A DNA stretch of 53,070 nucleotides from an uncultured Lachnospiraceae bacterium (GCA_910586555.1 CAJUJY010000019.1:1-53070); one strand, 5' to 3'. Numbered from the stretch's first letter, positions 44,295 through 52,810 are shown. Numbers and translations: made by a program. Notes: generated by a model from the letters alone, not told the origin.

Positions 44295-45035
44295 TTATTC
44301 CATTTTCATAATCTCCTTTTTAAGTCTTTTCATAATCTTTTTCTCAAGCCTTGATATGTAAGACTGGGAGATTCCCATAATGTCTGCCACTTCTTTCTGT
44401 GTACGTTCCTTGCCATCCTTTGTATTAATACCAAACCTCATTTCAATTATAACCCTTTCACGTTCACTAAGCTTATCAAGTGCCATTCTAAGAAGCCTTC
44501 TGTCAACTTCATCTTCAAGGTTTTTTGAAATAACATTTTCATCAGTGCCAAGTATATCAGAAAGCAGAAGTTCATTGCCATCCCAGTCAACATTAAGAGG
44601 TTCATCTATTGAAACTTCAAGTTTTACTTTATTATTGCGCCTAAGATACATTAGAATCTCATTTTCTATACATCTTGATGCATATGTTGCAAGCTTTATG
44701 TTTTTCAGGGGGTTAAATGTATTAATTGCTTTTATAAGCCCTATTGTCCCTATAGAAATCAGGTCTTCAACACCTACACCCGTATTATCAAATTTTTTAG
44801 CTATATATACAACAAGGCGCAAATTGTGTTCTATAAGGCAGCTTCTTGCTGCCTGGTCTTCTGTACTGCCAAGTTTATCAAGTATTTTCTTTTCTTCATC
44901 TACCGTAAACGGTGCCGGGAGTATCTCTGCTCCCCCTATGTAATGTATGTCCCCGCCCTTATTGGGCCATAAAAGCCCCCGGAATTCAGGCATCATTCTA
45001 AACTGGAACCTGTTTGACATTGATATCTTAAGCAT
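44295..45035 (-). CDS. sigE: Mother-cell sigma factor SigE (pro-SigE)
   Basis: 246 aa. The N-terminal pro-part (about 1-30) precedes the core, with DLISIGTIGLIKAINTFNP and KLATYASRCIENEILMYLRRN in region 2, and KEVADIMGISQSYISRLEKKIMKRLK in region 4. It controls early mother-cell genes. The pro-part includes EILPAPFTVDEE. GGAGG lies before the ATG. It overlaps the end of spoIIGA by 8 bases, linking protease and precursor. Confidence 0.95.
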   Translation of the reverse strand: MLKISMSNRFQFRMMPEFRGLLWPNKGGDIHYIGGAEILPAPFTVDEEKKILDKLGSTEDQAARSCLIEHNLRLVVYIAKKFDNTGVGVEDLISIGTIGLIKAINTFNPLKNIKLATYASRCIENEILMYLRRNNKVKLEVSIDEPLNVDWDGNELLLSDILGTDENVISKNLEDEVDRRLLRMALDKLSERERVIIEMRFGINTKDGKERTQKEVADIMGISQSYISRLEKKIMKRLKKEIMKME

Positions 45036-45858
45036 CGTGTCCTCCTTCTGCCATAGGCTGATTATTTAAAATCATCTGTATTTCTTTATCTTTGCAAATA
45101 TTGCCACTTACTGCTGCCAGAAAGTTTTTTCTGGTACTCCCGTCCTTAAACTGTAATAAATCAAGCCTGTATGCCTCTAACAGCCCGTCACCTCCTATTG
45201 AATGATAGGGTATTAAAAGCGGGTTTAAATTTTCTTTAAGCCCCAGGCAGTCTGATAACTCTTTTGATATCACAACCACTGGTTCGCCCGTATACGGGCT
45301 TATAAGGTGGTTTCCTGTATCATATAAAGCTTTTATCTCATGTTTCCTGCCATTATGTACCAGTGTGGCATTTACCACGCTTCTTTGCCTTAATTCCTGT
45401 TTTAATATGGAAACCCTTAATAAACGGAATAATATATAAAGCATAAATACTGATATAAGCAAAAATAGCAAAGAAACCTCCTGGCGTCCTTGATACCTGC
45501 CATAAAAACCTTTTTTTTGGAATATTCCTTTTAACATAAAAAGCATTCCTGCTGTAAATGCTGATAATAAAACAAAGTTAAATATTATCTTTAAAAACTG
45601 CCTTAAACTCCCTGGCCTGTATGCCTGCCACACCAGCAGTGCAAGTCCGGAAACCGCTGTTAAAAGTCCTGGCAGTTTAATCCCGTAATTATAAAGATAT
45701 GTAGTTATTACTGGTAACGTGGCACAAACTGCTGATGCAAATATCCACCTTTTAATACTGGCTGGCTCATTTATCCACCAGGCTGTTACATACAGCAGGA
45801 ATAAATTCATAATGAAGTTTAAAATCCAGTATAAATCTGCATAAAAACAGACTGCCAT
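45028..45858 (-). CDS. spoIIGA: Sigma-E processing peptidase SpoIIGA
   Basis: 276 aa. Five N-terminal membrane segments (about 1-150) are followed by an aspartic-protease-like domain with the catalytic D180 in ALYDTGNHLISPYTGEPVVV and HSIGGDGLLEAYRLD. It cleaves pro-SigE in the mother cell after a signal from the forespore SpoIIR. AAGGAAGG precedes the ATG. It is the first gene of the spoIIG block and has a spoIIG-type promoter. Confidence 0.93.
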   Translation of the reverse strand: MAVCFYADLYWILNFIMNLFLLYVTAWWINEPASIKRWIFASAVCATLPVITTYLYNYGIKLPGLLTAVSGLALLVWQAYRPGSLRQFLKIIFNFVLLSAFTAGMLFMLKGIFQKKGFYGRYQGRQEVSLLFLLISVFMLYILFRLLRVSILKQELRQRSVVNATLVHNGRKHEIKALYDTGNHLISPYTGEPVVVISKELSDCLGLKENLNPLLIPYHSIGGDGLLEAYRLDLLQFKDGSTRKNFLAAVSGNICKDKEIQMILNNQPMAEGGHDA

Positions 45859-45910
45859 ACTATGCCTTCCTTTCCAGGCGCGCCAGACAGGTTATTTTTG
45901 CTATAAATAA

Positions 45911-45943
45911 AGTATACCTAATATTACTCACGAATAATGTCAA
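45911..45943 (-). promoter_or_regulatory. spoIIG-type promoter, 21-bp spacer
   Basis: On the minus strand TTGACA (45938-45943) and TATACT (45911-45916) are separated by 21 bases, not 17. Bacillus spoIIG has TTGACA and CATACT at 22 bases and needs Spo0A-P to use sigma-A. The sequence TTTGACA over the -35 is one mismatch from a Spo0A box, so the same control is inferred. Confidence 0.6.
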
Positions 45944-45954
45944 AGTATAGTATA

Positions 45955-45999
45955 TAAAAATAAAAGTCATACTCTGTCTTACGACAAAATATGACTTTT
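45955..45999 (-). terminator. Terminator of the LtaS-type gene
   Basis: A perfect 10-bp stem (45962-45971 with 45990-45999) with additional inner pairs ends in a T5 run on the minus strand, 17 bases after the LtaS stop. It insulates spoIIGA from the upstream gene. Confidence 0.8.
45980..45986 (-). promoter_or_regulatory. Possible second Spo0A box upstream of spoIIGA
   Basis: TGTCGTA differs from the TGTCGAA Spo0A box at one position and lies about 75-80 bases before the predicted spoIIGA start point. It is inside the loop region of the terminator hairpin, so it may be coincidental. Confidence 0.3.
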
Positions 46000-46016
46000 C
46001 TAATAAAGATCTAATA

Positions 46017-48155
46017 TTATAATAATGATGTGTTTTTATATAGTACTGGTTTGCTTGTGCTTAATATAACACCATCATCATCAATGATTTTTATTGTAAA
46101 TGCATCTGTTTCATCAATATCTGGTTCTTCTGTACTTCCAGCAGTGTCTTCACTATTATCCATGTTGTCTGTATCTTCTGCATCCGTATCCGGTTCAAAA
46201 TTAACCTCTTCTGTTACAAGAAGGTGTTTTTCATCAATCCATTCTGTATCAAGCAGGCTGCTATCAAAATAAACATTTGCATACGGCGTAAACCCTGTCC
46301 CTGTAACAATATAAATTTTTCCTGTATCTGTAAAGTTTATATTGTTTATTATATCTTCATTACCTGTAATCCTTCTAATTTCTTTTATATCCTGGATTTC
46401 TTCAATGTCTTTAAAAGATATTTTATCTGTCCCCATCTGCATATCAGAACTTATAAAAGGATTTATTCCATTATAAGCATAATTTTCACCATATAAAAGG
46501 TCATAAGAAAGCATTGATAACCCTTTTGTATACCCTGGTTTTTTATAGCCGGCCTGCTGGTGGTACTTGGCAATAAGCCCTTCATGTATGCCTGCCTGCC
46601 CTGAAATATATGAATATAACTGGTATGAAGTTAAATCCTTATCCTGTTTTTTAAGTCCAAAGTTATTCCATGTAACATACTGTGTCTGGTATAAATCACC
46701 ATTAACAAGTTCTTCTGTAGTAAGCCCGAGGCTTGGAAGATGGTCACCATAAAGCACAAGCAGCGTTTTCTCATCACGTTTCCCAAGTTCCTTAACAAGC
46801 CTTCCTATCATATTGTCAACCTCGGCAATCTGGTTTACATAATAGGTATACTGCCCTTCCATTCCCTCTGGTGCACCTGTTACATTAAGCGGGTATTCTT
46901 TATCCGTGCATACATCATATTTCCCGTGGCTTTGTACTGTAATGCCAAATGTAAAATCTGCACCCTTTGTTGAATCAAGCGTTTTAATAATTTCATCTAC
47001 AAGGATATCATCATTGGCCCATCCATTGTCATTCTCTGTAATGCCATTCATATATTCCATAGAAGTAAATGTATCAAAACCAAGGCTTTCAAATACTATA
47101 TTCCTTCCATAAAATGTTGCATCATTATTGTGTACACCGTGGCTTTTATATCCAAGCTTTGCAAGATTATGGCATATGCTTTCTGATGTGGTATTCTTCA
47201 AAATAGTTTTATATGGATACTCGCATACACCAAAATCATGCTGCCTTATTCCTGTAAGCACTTCAAACTCTGTATTTACAGTGCCTGCCCCGACTGTTGG
47301 CACTGTAAGCAGCCCGCTTGTATAATCTTTCTGTAACTTGTGGAATACGGGTAATGGATCTTTTTCACATTTTAAACCTTTTACATAGGAAACATCAAAG
47401 AATGATTCAAGCTGTATAAATATAATATTTGGCAAACCATCTTCCTTAACTGTGCTTTTCTGGTCTTTAATACGCCCTGTTACAGCCTTTACTGCTTCTT
47501 CACTGTAATCATCTGGCTCTGCTATGCCAGTATCAAGCAGGCTGTTTGTAAAACAGTATACAAAACCATAATTTTCATATGCTTCTGATATATTTGTATA
47601 ATTCGTTGATAATGCCTGCACTGAACTGCTTGAACTTTTTATAAACATGATTATAACTGTAATGGCAGCTACTGATACAAAAGAAATAACAATACTTTTT
47701 AAATTCCTGTGTTTATGGTATGGTGCTTTCCTGTAAAGACATGCCAGGCAGAATGTAACAAGGCATAAAGCTACAATTACCATGGCTATATTAAGTATAC
47801 TGAAATAATGCCCTGACACGCTTATAGCGCTTTTTATAAGTGTAAAATCTACTGCTGAAAACGGGGTAACCCGGAAATGCAGTATTATAAAATTAGCTAT
47901 CCCAAACAGCAGCCACACCGCTGAAACTGAAACAAATACAAATATTTCGCGTTTAAAGAATAATGCAAATGACAATGTAAGAAGTATTATTAATGTATTA
48001 AAACAAAATAACAAAGGGCTTCCTGCCATATATCCAATACCTGCAACTAATGATTTGCGGTTAAGCGACTCTATTACCAGCCCAAGAAGTACAGGTACAA
48101 TAATATAAAAGGAAATATGTTTAATTATACCTTTACTCTTACCCATATCAAGCAT
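46017..48155 (-). CDS. LtaS-type phosphoglycerol transferase with IPT/TIG-like C-terminus
   Basis: 712 aa. Five N-terminal membrane segments (about 12-170), then the sulfatase-like domain with E250 (IQLESFFD), nucleophile T292 (GAGTVNTEFEVL), H410 (VQSHG) and D471/H472 (YGDHLPSLG). It likely polymerises or transfers glycerophosphate for lipoteichoic acid on the outer membrane face. The extra tail (about 600-712) has TGTGFTPYANVYF and STSKPVLY, the edges of an IPT/TIG-like fold, with an acidic D/E/T-rich insertion (about 650-685). I use ATG 48155, with GAGG six bases upstream. Confidence 0.82.
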   Translation of the reverse strand: MLDMGKSKGIIKHISFYIIVPVLLGLVIESLNRKSLVAGIGYMAGSPLLFCFNTLIILLTLSFALFFKREIFVFVSVSAVWLLFGIANFIILHFRVTPFSAVDFTLIKSAISVSGHYFSILNIAMVIVALCLVTFCLACLYRKAPYHKHRNLKSIVISFVSVAAITVIIMFIKSSSSSVQALSTNYTNISEAYENYGFVYCFTNSLLDTGIAEPDDYSEEAVKAVTGRIKDQKSTVKEDGLPNIIFIQLESFFDVSYVKGLKCEKDPLPVFHKLQKDYTSGLLTVPTVGAGTVNTEFEVLTGIRQHDFGVCEYPYKTILKNTTSESICHNLAKLGYKSHGVHNNDATFYGRNIVFESLGFDTFTSMEYMNGITENDNGWANDDILVDEIIKTLDSTKGADFTFGITVQSHGKYDVCTDKEYPLNVTGAPEGMEGQYTYYVNQIAEVDNMIGRLVKELGKRDEKTLLVLYGDHLPSLGLTTEELVNGDLYQTQYVTWNNFGLKKQDKDLTSYQLYSYISGQAGIHEGLIAKYHQQAGYKKPGYTKGLSMLSYDLLYGENYAYNGINPFISSDMQMGTDKISFKDIEEIQDIKEIRRITGNEDIINNINFTDTGKIYIVTGTGFTPYANVYFDSSLLDTEWIDEKHLLVTEEVNFEPDTDAEDTDNMDNSEDTAGSTEEPDIDETDAFTIKIIDDDGVILSTSKPVLYKNTSLL

Positions 48156-48206
48156 ATGCCACCTCATTTCTGGAAAAATGCCATTATACATGGTTTTAAA
48201 TATGCC

Positions 48207-48259
48207 ATGCTTTTATTGTCAACGACAATTATACCACTTATTATAAAAAATAAAAGCAT
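48207..48259. repeat. 11-bp inverted repeat framing the ltaS promoter
   Basis: ATGCTTTTATT (48207-48217) and AATAAAAGCAT (48249-48259) are perfect inverted arms. Inside them a second inverted repeat, ATTGTC-AAC-GACAAT (48215-48229), abuts the -10. The nested design resembles operator DNA; it could also form a hairpin at the end of the ABC transcript. Confidence 0.5.
48228..48256 (-). promoter_or_regulatory. Extended -10 promoter of the LtaS-type gene
   Basis: TGGTATAAT (minus strand, 48228-48236) is an extended -10. The best -35 at 17 bases is only CTTTTA, so the promoter relies on the extension or on an activator. It lies about 75 bases before the gene start. Confidence 0.5.
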
Positions 48260-48312
48260 TAAATGGCTGGAATATTCTTAAAATTTTGTGACAAAGCTTA
48301 ATAAAAATTTAT

Positions 48313-49053
48313 TCAGCCTGTCATGCTTTTATACACCCTTGCTACTTTTTCAACAGGCCCGTGGGCAACAAGCCTGCCACTGTCAAGTATAATAGCTTTA
48401 TCACAAAGCCTTTGTACCTGTTCCAGTGAATGTGACACAAAAAGTACCGTCACCCCCCTGTCAAACATGCTCATAATTTTTTTCTCACACTTGGAACGGA
48501 ACTTTTTATCACCCACTGAAAGCACTTCATCAAGAATAAGTATATCTGGTTCAACTATTGTTGCAATAGAAAAACCAAGCCTTGATTTCATTCCTGATGA
48601 ATAATTCTTAATAGGAACTTCAATAAATTCCCCAAGTCCTGAAAAGTCTACTATTTCATCAAATTTATCATCAAGGAAACTTTTATTATATCCAAGCACT
48701 GCCCCATATAAATATATATTCTCCCTGCCTGTATACTGTGGGTTAAAGCCAGCACCAAGTTCAAGAAGCGGTGCAACAACACCTCTTGTCTGTGCCCTTC
48801 CAGTTGAAGGTTTTAAAACTCCTGACACAACTTTAAGGAGCGTACTTTTTCCAGAGCCGTTAAGACCAAGCACGCCAAGCCTTTCACCTTTTTTAACATC
48901 AAAACTTACTTCCTTAAGCGCCCAGAACTCATTATATTTTAAATCTCTTTTTAATATTTTTATAAAATATTCTTTAAGGTTATCCACATGTTCCTGGTTT
49001 AAATTAAAACGCATGCCTACATCTTTAACACTAATAGCTACATTTGCCTTCAA
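48313..49053 (-). CDS. Polysaccharide/teichoic-acid export ABC ATPase (TagH/Wzt type)
   Basis: 246 aa. Walker A GLNGSGKST, the signature NYSSGMKSRLGFS, Walker B PDILILDEVLSVGDKKF and the H-loop LFVSHSLEQV mark the ABC-2 polysaccharide exporter subfamily. It lacks the C-terminal carbohydrate-binding domain of Wzt proteins. It starts with TTG at 49053, preceded by GGAGG at about six bases. It works with the permease gene upstream to move a lipid-linked polymer across the membrane. Confidence 0.9.
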   Translation of the reverse strand: MKANVAISVKDVGMRFNLNQEHVDNLKEYFIKILKRDLKYNEFWALKEVSFDVKKGERLGVLGLNGSGKSTLLKVVSGVLKPSTGRAQTRGVVAPLLELGAGFNPQYTGRENIYLYGAVLGYNKSFLDDKFDEIVDFSGLGEFIEVPIKNYSSGMKSRLGFSIATIVEPDILILDEVLSVGDKKFRSKCEKKIMSMFDRGVTVLFVSHSLEQVQRLCDKAIILDSGRLVAHGPVEKVARVYKSMTG

Positions 49054-49164
49054 AACAGCCTCCTAAATCCTTACAAAATATAACAAAAGCCCAAAAAACA
49101 CAACAATTCCTGATATATCTGGTTTCTTTCTGTATTTACAAAAACCCGCACAAGATAACAATGA

Positions 49165-49950
49165 TTATACATGTAATATAAATTTATCCTGGTTTTTATA
49201 AAACAGTATAATTCCAGCTACAAGTAAAACCACCGCTATAACTGCTGACCTGGCAAAATACACCATATCCATTGGCTGCCCATATAATACAGAATTACGG
49301 AAGTTAGCTATACACATATATACCGGGTTTATATCAAATATCCATGCATTTCCAGTATTAGCTACCCTCTCTGTTGAATAAAAAATTGCTGATGCATACA
49401 TTATAAGCATTGTAACTACTGACCATATATATTCTATATCCCTGAAAAATACATCAAGTGTTGCAAGTATTAACCCTATGCCAAGTGACATAATTAACAG
49501 TATAATTACAGGTATAACTGCTTCTAGTAAATACACCGTAGGCTTTACCCTTAAAACTGCACCAACCCCTACAAGTACAACAAGTGATATAAGGAATGTT
49601 ATAAAATTAGAAATAATTGCTGATATAACATATATATATTTAGGTACATACACCTTTTTAATCATTGCTGCATTGCCACTAATTGCCTTAAGCCCTGCTT
49701 TTGTTGAAGATGAAAAAAATGAAAACAAAAGGCGCCCGGAAAGTATAAATACCGGAAATGTCCTGTCATCGCGGCCAAAAAGCGTACCAAACACGATTGT
49801 AAGCACAAACATATTTAAAAGCGGCTCAACTAACGTCCATAAAATACCAAGGTATGAACGGCGGTACTTTAATTTAATATTTTTTTTCACTAATTCATAT
49901 AATAAATATTTATAATCCAGAAAATTCTTAATATACTTTTTTATTGCCAT
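49165..49950 (-). CDS. ABC-2 polysaccharide export permease (TagG/Wzm type)
   Basis: 261 aa with six membrane segments and the family start LVKKNIKLKYRRSYLGILWTLVEPLLNM. The RDIEYIW and FDINPVYMCIANFRN stretches are also typical. It forms the membrane channel for the ATPase encoded 111 bases downstream. No polymer-synthesis genes are in the window, so the substrate (teichoic acid or capsular glycan) is not known. Confidence 0.9.
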   Translation of the reverse strand: MAIKKYIKNFLDYKYLLYELVKKNIKLKYRRSYLGILWTLVEPLLNMFVLTIVFGTLFGRDDRTFPVFILSGRLLFSFFSSSTKAGLKAISGNAAMIKKVYVPKYIYVISAIISNFITFLISLVVLVGVGAVLRVKPTVYLLEAVIPVIILLIMSLGIGLILATLDVFFRDIEYIWSVVTMLIMYASAIFYSTERVANTGNAWIFDINPVYMCIANFRNSVLYGQPMDMVYFARSAVIAVVLLVAGIILFYKNQDKFILHV

Positions 49951-50022
49951 ATTTACTCCATATACTTATAATCCAAACCTGTTTTTTACTAATTTAGCCA
50001 CTAAAGCCTTTTACTTCCAATG

Positions 50023-50050
50023 ATTATATCATACACAATTAAAAAGTCAA
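50023..50050 (-). promoter_or_regulatory. Sigma-A promoter of the ABC exporter
   Basis: On the minus strand TTGACT and TATAAT are 16 bases apart, and TGA before TATAAT gives an extended -10. It is the best housekeeping promoter in this part of the window and lies about 70 bases before the permease ATG. Confidence 0.75.
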
Positions 50051-50100
50051 ATAAACAATTTACCGGAATTTATTAATAAAAAGCCCTTTATTCTGAATCT

Positions 50101-51711
50101 TTATGTAAGGACTTCTACTTTACATAAATGCTTTTTTGTTTTTCTGTTGTAACTGATTCCAACAGCAAGAATTTTTCCTGTATATTTAGGATTTTCCCCA
50201 AGTTTACCTTTAAAACGCAATGCATAATTTTTATTTTTAATCTGCTTTATAGCGTCCTCTGGTGTACAATCTATCTTTAATTCTAATATAATTGCATCTG
50301 CACCTTTACATTCAGGATAAAAAATAAAATCCACATATCCTTCTCCTGCCTTACCTTCACGTTCAACATGGTATCTGTCCCTTGCTGCTAAATAAACCAG
50401 GTTTACCACTGCTGATAACTCTATTTCACTATTATATGCAAAAATTGGTGATTCTGTATCATGTGCAAATTTCAATATATCTGCCATTGTCTGGGTATCA
50501 CCAGAAAGCGTAGCTTTAAGCATTTTTTCAGATTCTCTTGCCAGTCTGTATACATATCCAAGTGTTTCTTTAGACATTAATAATTTCCTGAATTGTTCCA
50601 TAATTTCCCTGTTTGGAACAAATACTTTACCATTTTCATAAGCCAGAAGGCCATAAACTACCATTGCTGAATAAATTTCATCTTTAGTATCCAGCTTCAT
50701 TGAAGCAGCAGTATAATTTTGTATTTCTGCCTCAATTCCCTCTTCTGCCATCATAAGTACAAGGTCATCTCTTACAGCTTCAATATTATTCTTTATATAA
50801 TAAAAAATTTCATCATAAGGCCCGGAACTTGTCCAATAATTTCTAATCTGGTTATCAGTTAATGCACATACTATAGAACGTGGATTATATACACTTTTCC
50901 CTGCTGCTGTATGGTAACCATCATACCATATACATAATTCATCCCTTGTTATCCTGGTATCTTTTGTATTATTTTTATATATTTCATAAAGAGCATCAAC
51001 TTCATATTCCAAAAATCCAAAATATTCTGCAAACCTTTCTGATATAGCCATATCATATTCAAGAAACATATTTAATTCTGAACCACTAGAATATTTTGCA
51101 ACAGGAAGTACTCCTGTCATATATACAAGCTCTGTATATACCTGGTCTTTTAACAGATTTTTCAAAAACAGCAAATATTCTTTCTGCTGCCCAGGTGAAA
51201 TAAAAAACATATGGAAAACTGCATCCCATTCATCTATAACAAATATAAATTTATGTCCTGTTTTCTGGAAAATATACAAAAAATTATCCCATACTGCTGC
51301 TTTTATATTAATATCCAGTTCTGTATAAGCTTCTGCCAGGTCACTATTAATGCCATTCTGTATACGGGTAATATATTGCATATAACTATTGCAATCCCTT
51401 GGAATCCTGCTAAAATCAATAAAAACAACATTATGGCTATTTAAATGCTTCATACAATTTATATTCTGGCCAATTAACAAATTACTAAATATACCTCTTC
51501 CATCTGTTCCTTTGCCAAAAAACGCACTAACCATATTTGCCATTACGCTTTTTCCAAACCTGCGTGGCCTGGTAATGCAAAAATATTTGTTCTTTCTCCC
51601 AATAGCTGGAATAAGTTCTTCAATTAATAAAGTTTTATCAACAAAATATATATCAAAAAAAATCTCTTTATAAGCTTCATATGGAACAATACTATTTAAA
51701 AATATTCCCAT
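50101..51711 (-). CDS. AAA-ATPase-like protein with PD-(D/E)XK nuclease-type C-terminus
   Basis: 536 aa. The N-terminal AAA-ATPase-like domain has Walker A TRPRRFGKS (48-55) and Walker B FIFVIDEWD (D160/E161). The C-terminal domain (about 440-536) has VDFIFYP followed by IILELKID, the D and ExK of PD-(D/E)XK nucleases, so the active site looks intact. Such proteins are numerous in gut Clostridia and Bacteroidetes, and their role is unknown. I use ATG 51711, with GAGGTG five bases before it. It overlaps the fic gene by 20 bases, so the two are co-expressed. Confidence 0.85.
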   Translation of the reverse strand: MGIFLNSIVPYEAYKEIFFDIYFVDKTLLIEELIPAIGRKNKYFCITRPRRFGKSVMANMVSAFFGKGTDGRGIFSNLLIGQNINCMKHLNSHNVVFIDFSRIPRDCNSYMQYITRIQNGINSDLAEAYTELDINIKAAVWDNFLYIFQKTGHKFIFVIDEWDAVFHMFFISPGQQKEYLLFLKNLLKDQVYTELVYMTGVLPVAKYSSGSELNMFLEYDMAISERFAEYFGFLEYEVDALYEIYKNNTKDTRITRDELCIWYDGYHTAAGKSVYNPRSIVCALTDNQIRNYWTSSGPYDEIFYYIKNNIEAVRDDLVLMMAEEGIEAEIQNYTAASMKLDTKDEIYSAMVVYGLLAYENGKVFVPNREIMEQFRKLLMSKETLGYVYRLARESEKMLKATLSGDTQTMADILKFAHDTESPIFAYNSEIELSAVVNLVYLAARDRYHVEREGKAGEGYVDFIFYPECKGADAIILELKIDCTPEDAIKQIKNKNYALRFKGKLGENPKYTGKILAVGISYNRKTKKHLCKVEVLT

Positions 51712-52456
51712 AGGCACACCTCTTTCCATAAAAATACCCCATTAATTCTTTATATTCATCTTGTGCTGCCACAAAATTATCTATAAGATATCCTTTTTTA
51801 TTTTCAAATTCTTTAAGCCCTCTGTAATAATAAAACTTATACTGTTCATTTATAATAAATGGAATTATATTATGTCTAAGGCACTCCTTAAACATTACCA
51901 GGCGTCCCGTCCTGCCATTGCCATCCTGGAAAGGGTGTATTTTTTCAAAATTATAATGGAATTTTGTAATATCCTCAAATGTTATATTATTTTTCTGGTT
52001 ATAACCATACAGCAGTTTTTCCATTTCTTTTTTAACTTTTGCAGGAGAGGTTGTTTTTAAATCCCCAACCATATTTGGACGTTGTTTATAATCTCCTGTT
52101 TTAAACCATTCCAGGCGGTCATCTGAAGTACCAGATTTTAATATATAATGAATTTTTTTAATAATATCTTCTGTTAAAATATCTTCTGCACATTCCAGAA
52201 TATAATCAAAACACCGGAAATGGTTTACCGTTTCTATAATATCATCAATATTAACAGGTTCTTTTAAAAAGCCTATTGTATTTGTTTCATAAATATAACG
52301 GGTCTGGTCTTCTGTTAATGTGCTTCCTTCAATATGGTTAGAATTATAAGCCAGCTTTATTTGTGTCTGGTGGTATATCCCGCCTTTTAATTTTATTTTC
52401 TTTTCTTCCCTTAACCTGTAAAGCAGTGATATTTCACCATTTCCTTTATTCTCCAA
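51692..52456 (-). CDS. Fic-domain AMP transferase, class II (N-terminal inhibitory helix)
   Basis: 254 aa. The Fic motif HPFQDGNGRTGR is at 174-185, and the inhibitory motif S-x3-E-G (SNHIEG) is at 39-44, so it belongs to the self-inhibited class whose Glu blocks ATP. Fic enzymes move AMP (or another nucleotide) onto target side chains; the target is not predictable here. The start is TTG 52456, with AGGAGG eight bases before it; a GTG at 52465 is too near. It precedes and overlaps the AAA-nuclease gene. Confidence 0.88.
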   Translation of the reverse strand: MENKGNGEISLLYRLREEKKIKLKGGIYHQTQIKLAYNSNHIEGSTLTEDQTRYIYETNTIGFLKEPVNIDDIIETVNHFRCFDYILECAEDILTEDIIKKIHYILKSGTSDDRLEWFKTGDYKQRPNMVGDLKTTSPAKVKKEMEKLLYGYNQKNNITFEDITKFHYNFEKIHPFQDGNGRTGRLVMFKECLRHNIIPFIINEQYKFYYYRGLKEFENKKGYLIDNFVAAQDEYKELMGYFYGKRCAYGNIFK

Positions 52457-52475
52457 TACTTCCACCTCCTGTAAT

Positions 52476-52495
52476 ATTATAACACATTATAACAC
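52476..52495 (-). promoter_or_regulatory. Tandem extended -10 promoter of fic
   Basis: ATTATAACAC is repeated directly (52476-52485 and 52486-52495), so the minus strand reads two TGTTATAAT extended -10 elements 10 bases apart. There is no good -35. The upstream one would give a leader of about 23 bases that includes AGGAGG. Repeat-unit change could shift promoter strength. Confidence 0.55.
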
Positions 52496-52558
52496 AAAAC
52501 GGTTATGGCGTAGGAACTGGTTTTATATGTTTATCACGCCCGTTTCATAAATTTTTAA

Positions 52559-52587
52559 TTGCGTACAAACAAAAGATAATTTATAGT
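52559..52587 (+). promoter_or_regulatory. Plus-strand promoter before the near-palindrome
   Basis: TTGCGT (52559-52564) and TATAGT (52582-52587) are 17 bases apart. The start point would be near 52594, about 25 bases before the left arm of the palindrome. It is the only plausible plus-strand promoter in the window that I noted. Confidence 0.45.
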
Positions 52588-52618
52588 TATCCAAGGTTTG
52601 TTTTAAATGGGAGGTTAA

Positions 52619-52810
52619 ATATTATGCCCTGGCAAGTCCAAAGTAATCCTACAGGCAACCCGCTTCCGCTTGGACGGGTTCACGCAACGGCGCGTAAAAC
52701 CTGTATGCTTCAAAGAAAAAATTTCTTTGAAGCATTTAAGCCAGGTTTAAACGCCGGCGGTCCCGTACAGTTGCCTTTTAGGATTACATTTGGCCTTTGC
52801 CAGGTAATAT
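52619..52810 (+). repeat. 192-nt near-palindrome, candidate structured RNA or MITE-like element
   Basis: The left arm (52619-52718) is complementary to the right arm (52722-52810) nearly end to end; I count about 68 pairs in order. Innermost is a perfect 14-bp stem (52705-52718 with 52722-52735) around AAA. Further blocks are 52697-52703 with 52742-52748, 52654-52659 with 52770-52775, 52643-52650 with 52780-52787, and 52628-52636 with 52795-52804. The mid-arms are GC-rich, unlike the flanks. A 90-codon frame with GGAGG starts at 52624 but lies within the fold and matches no family I know. A promoter lies just upstream, and a T-rich stretch follows at 52833-52840. Confidence 0.65.

Noticed and set aside
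49054..49164. Promoter or small gene in the permease-ATPase gap
   Set aside because: There is no clear -10/-35 pair, hairpin or open frame; it looks like plain AT-rich spacer.
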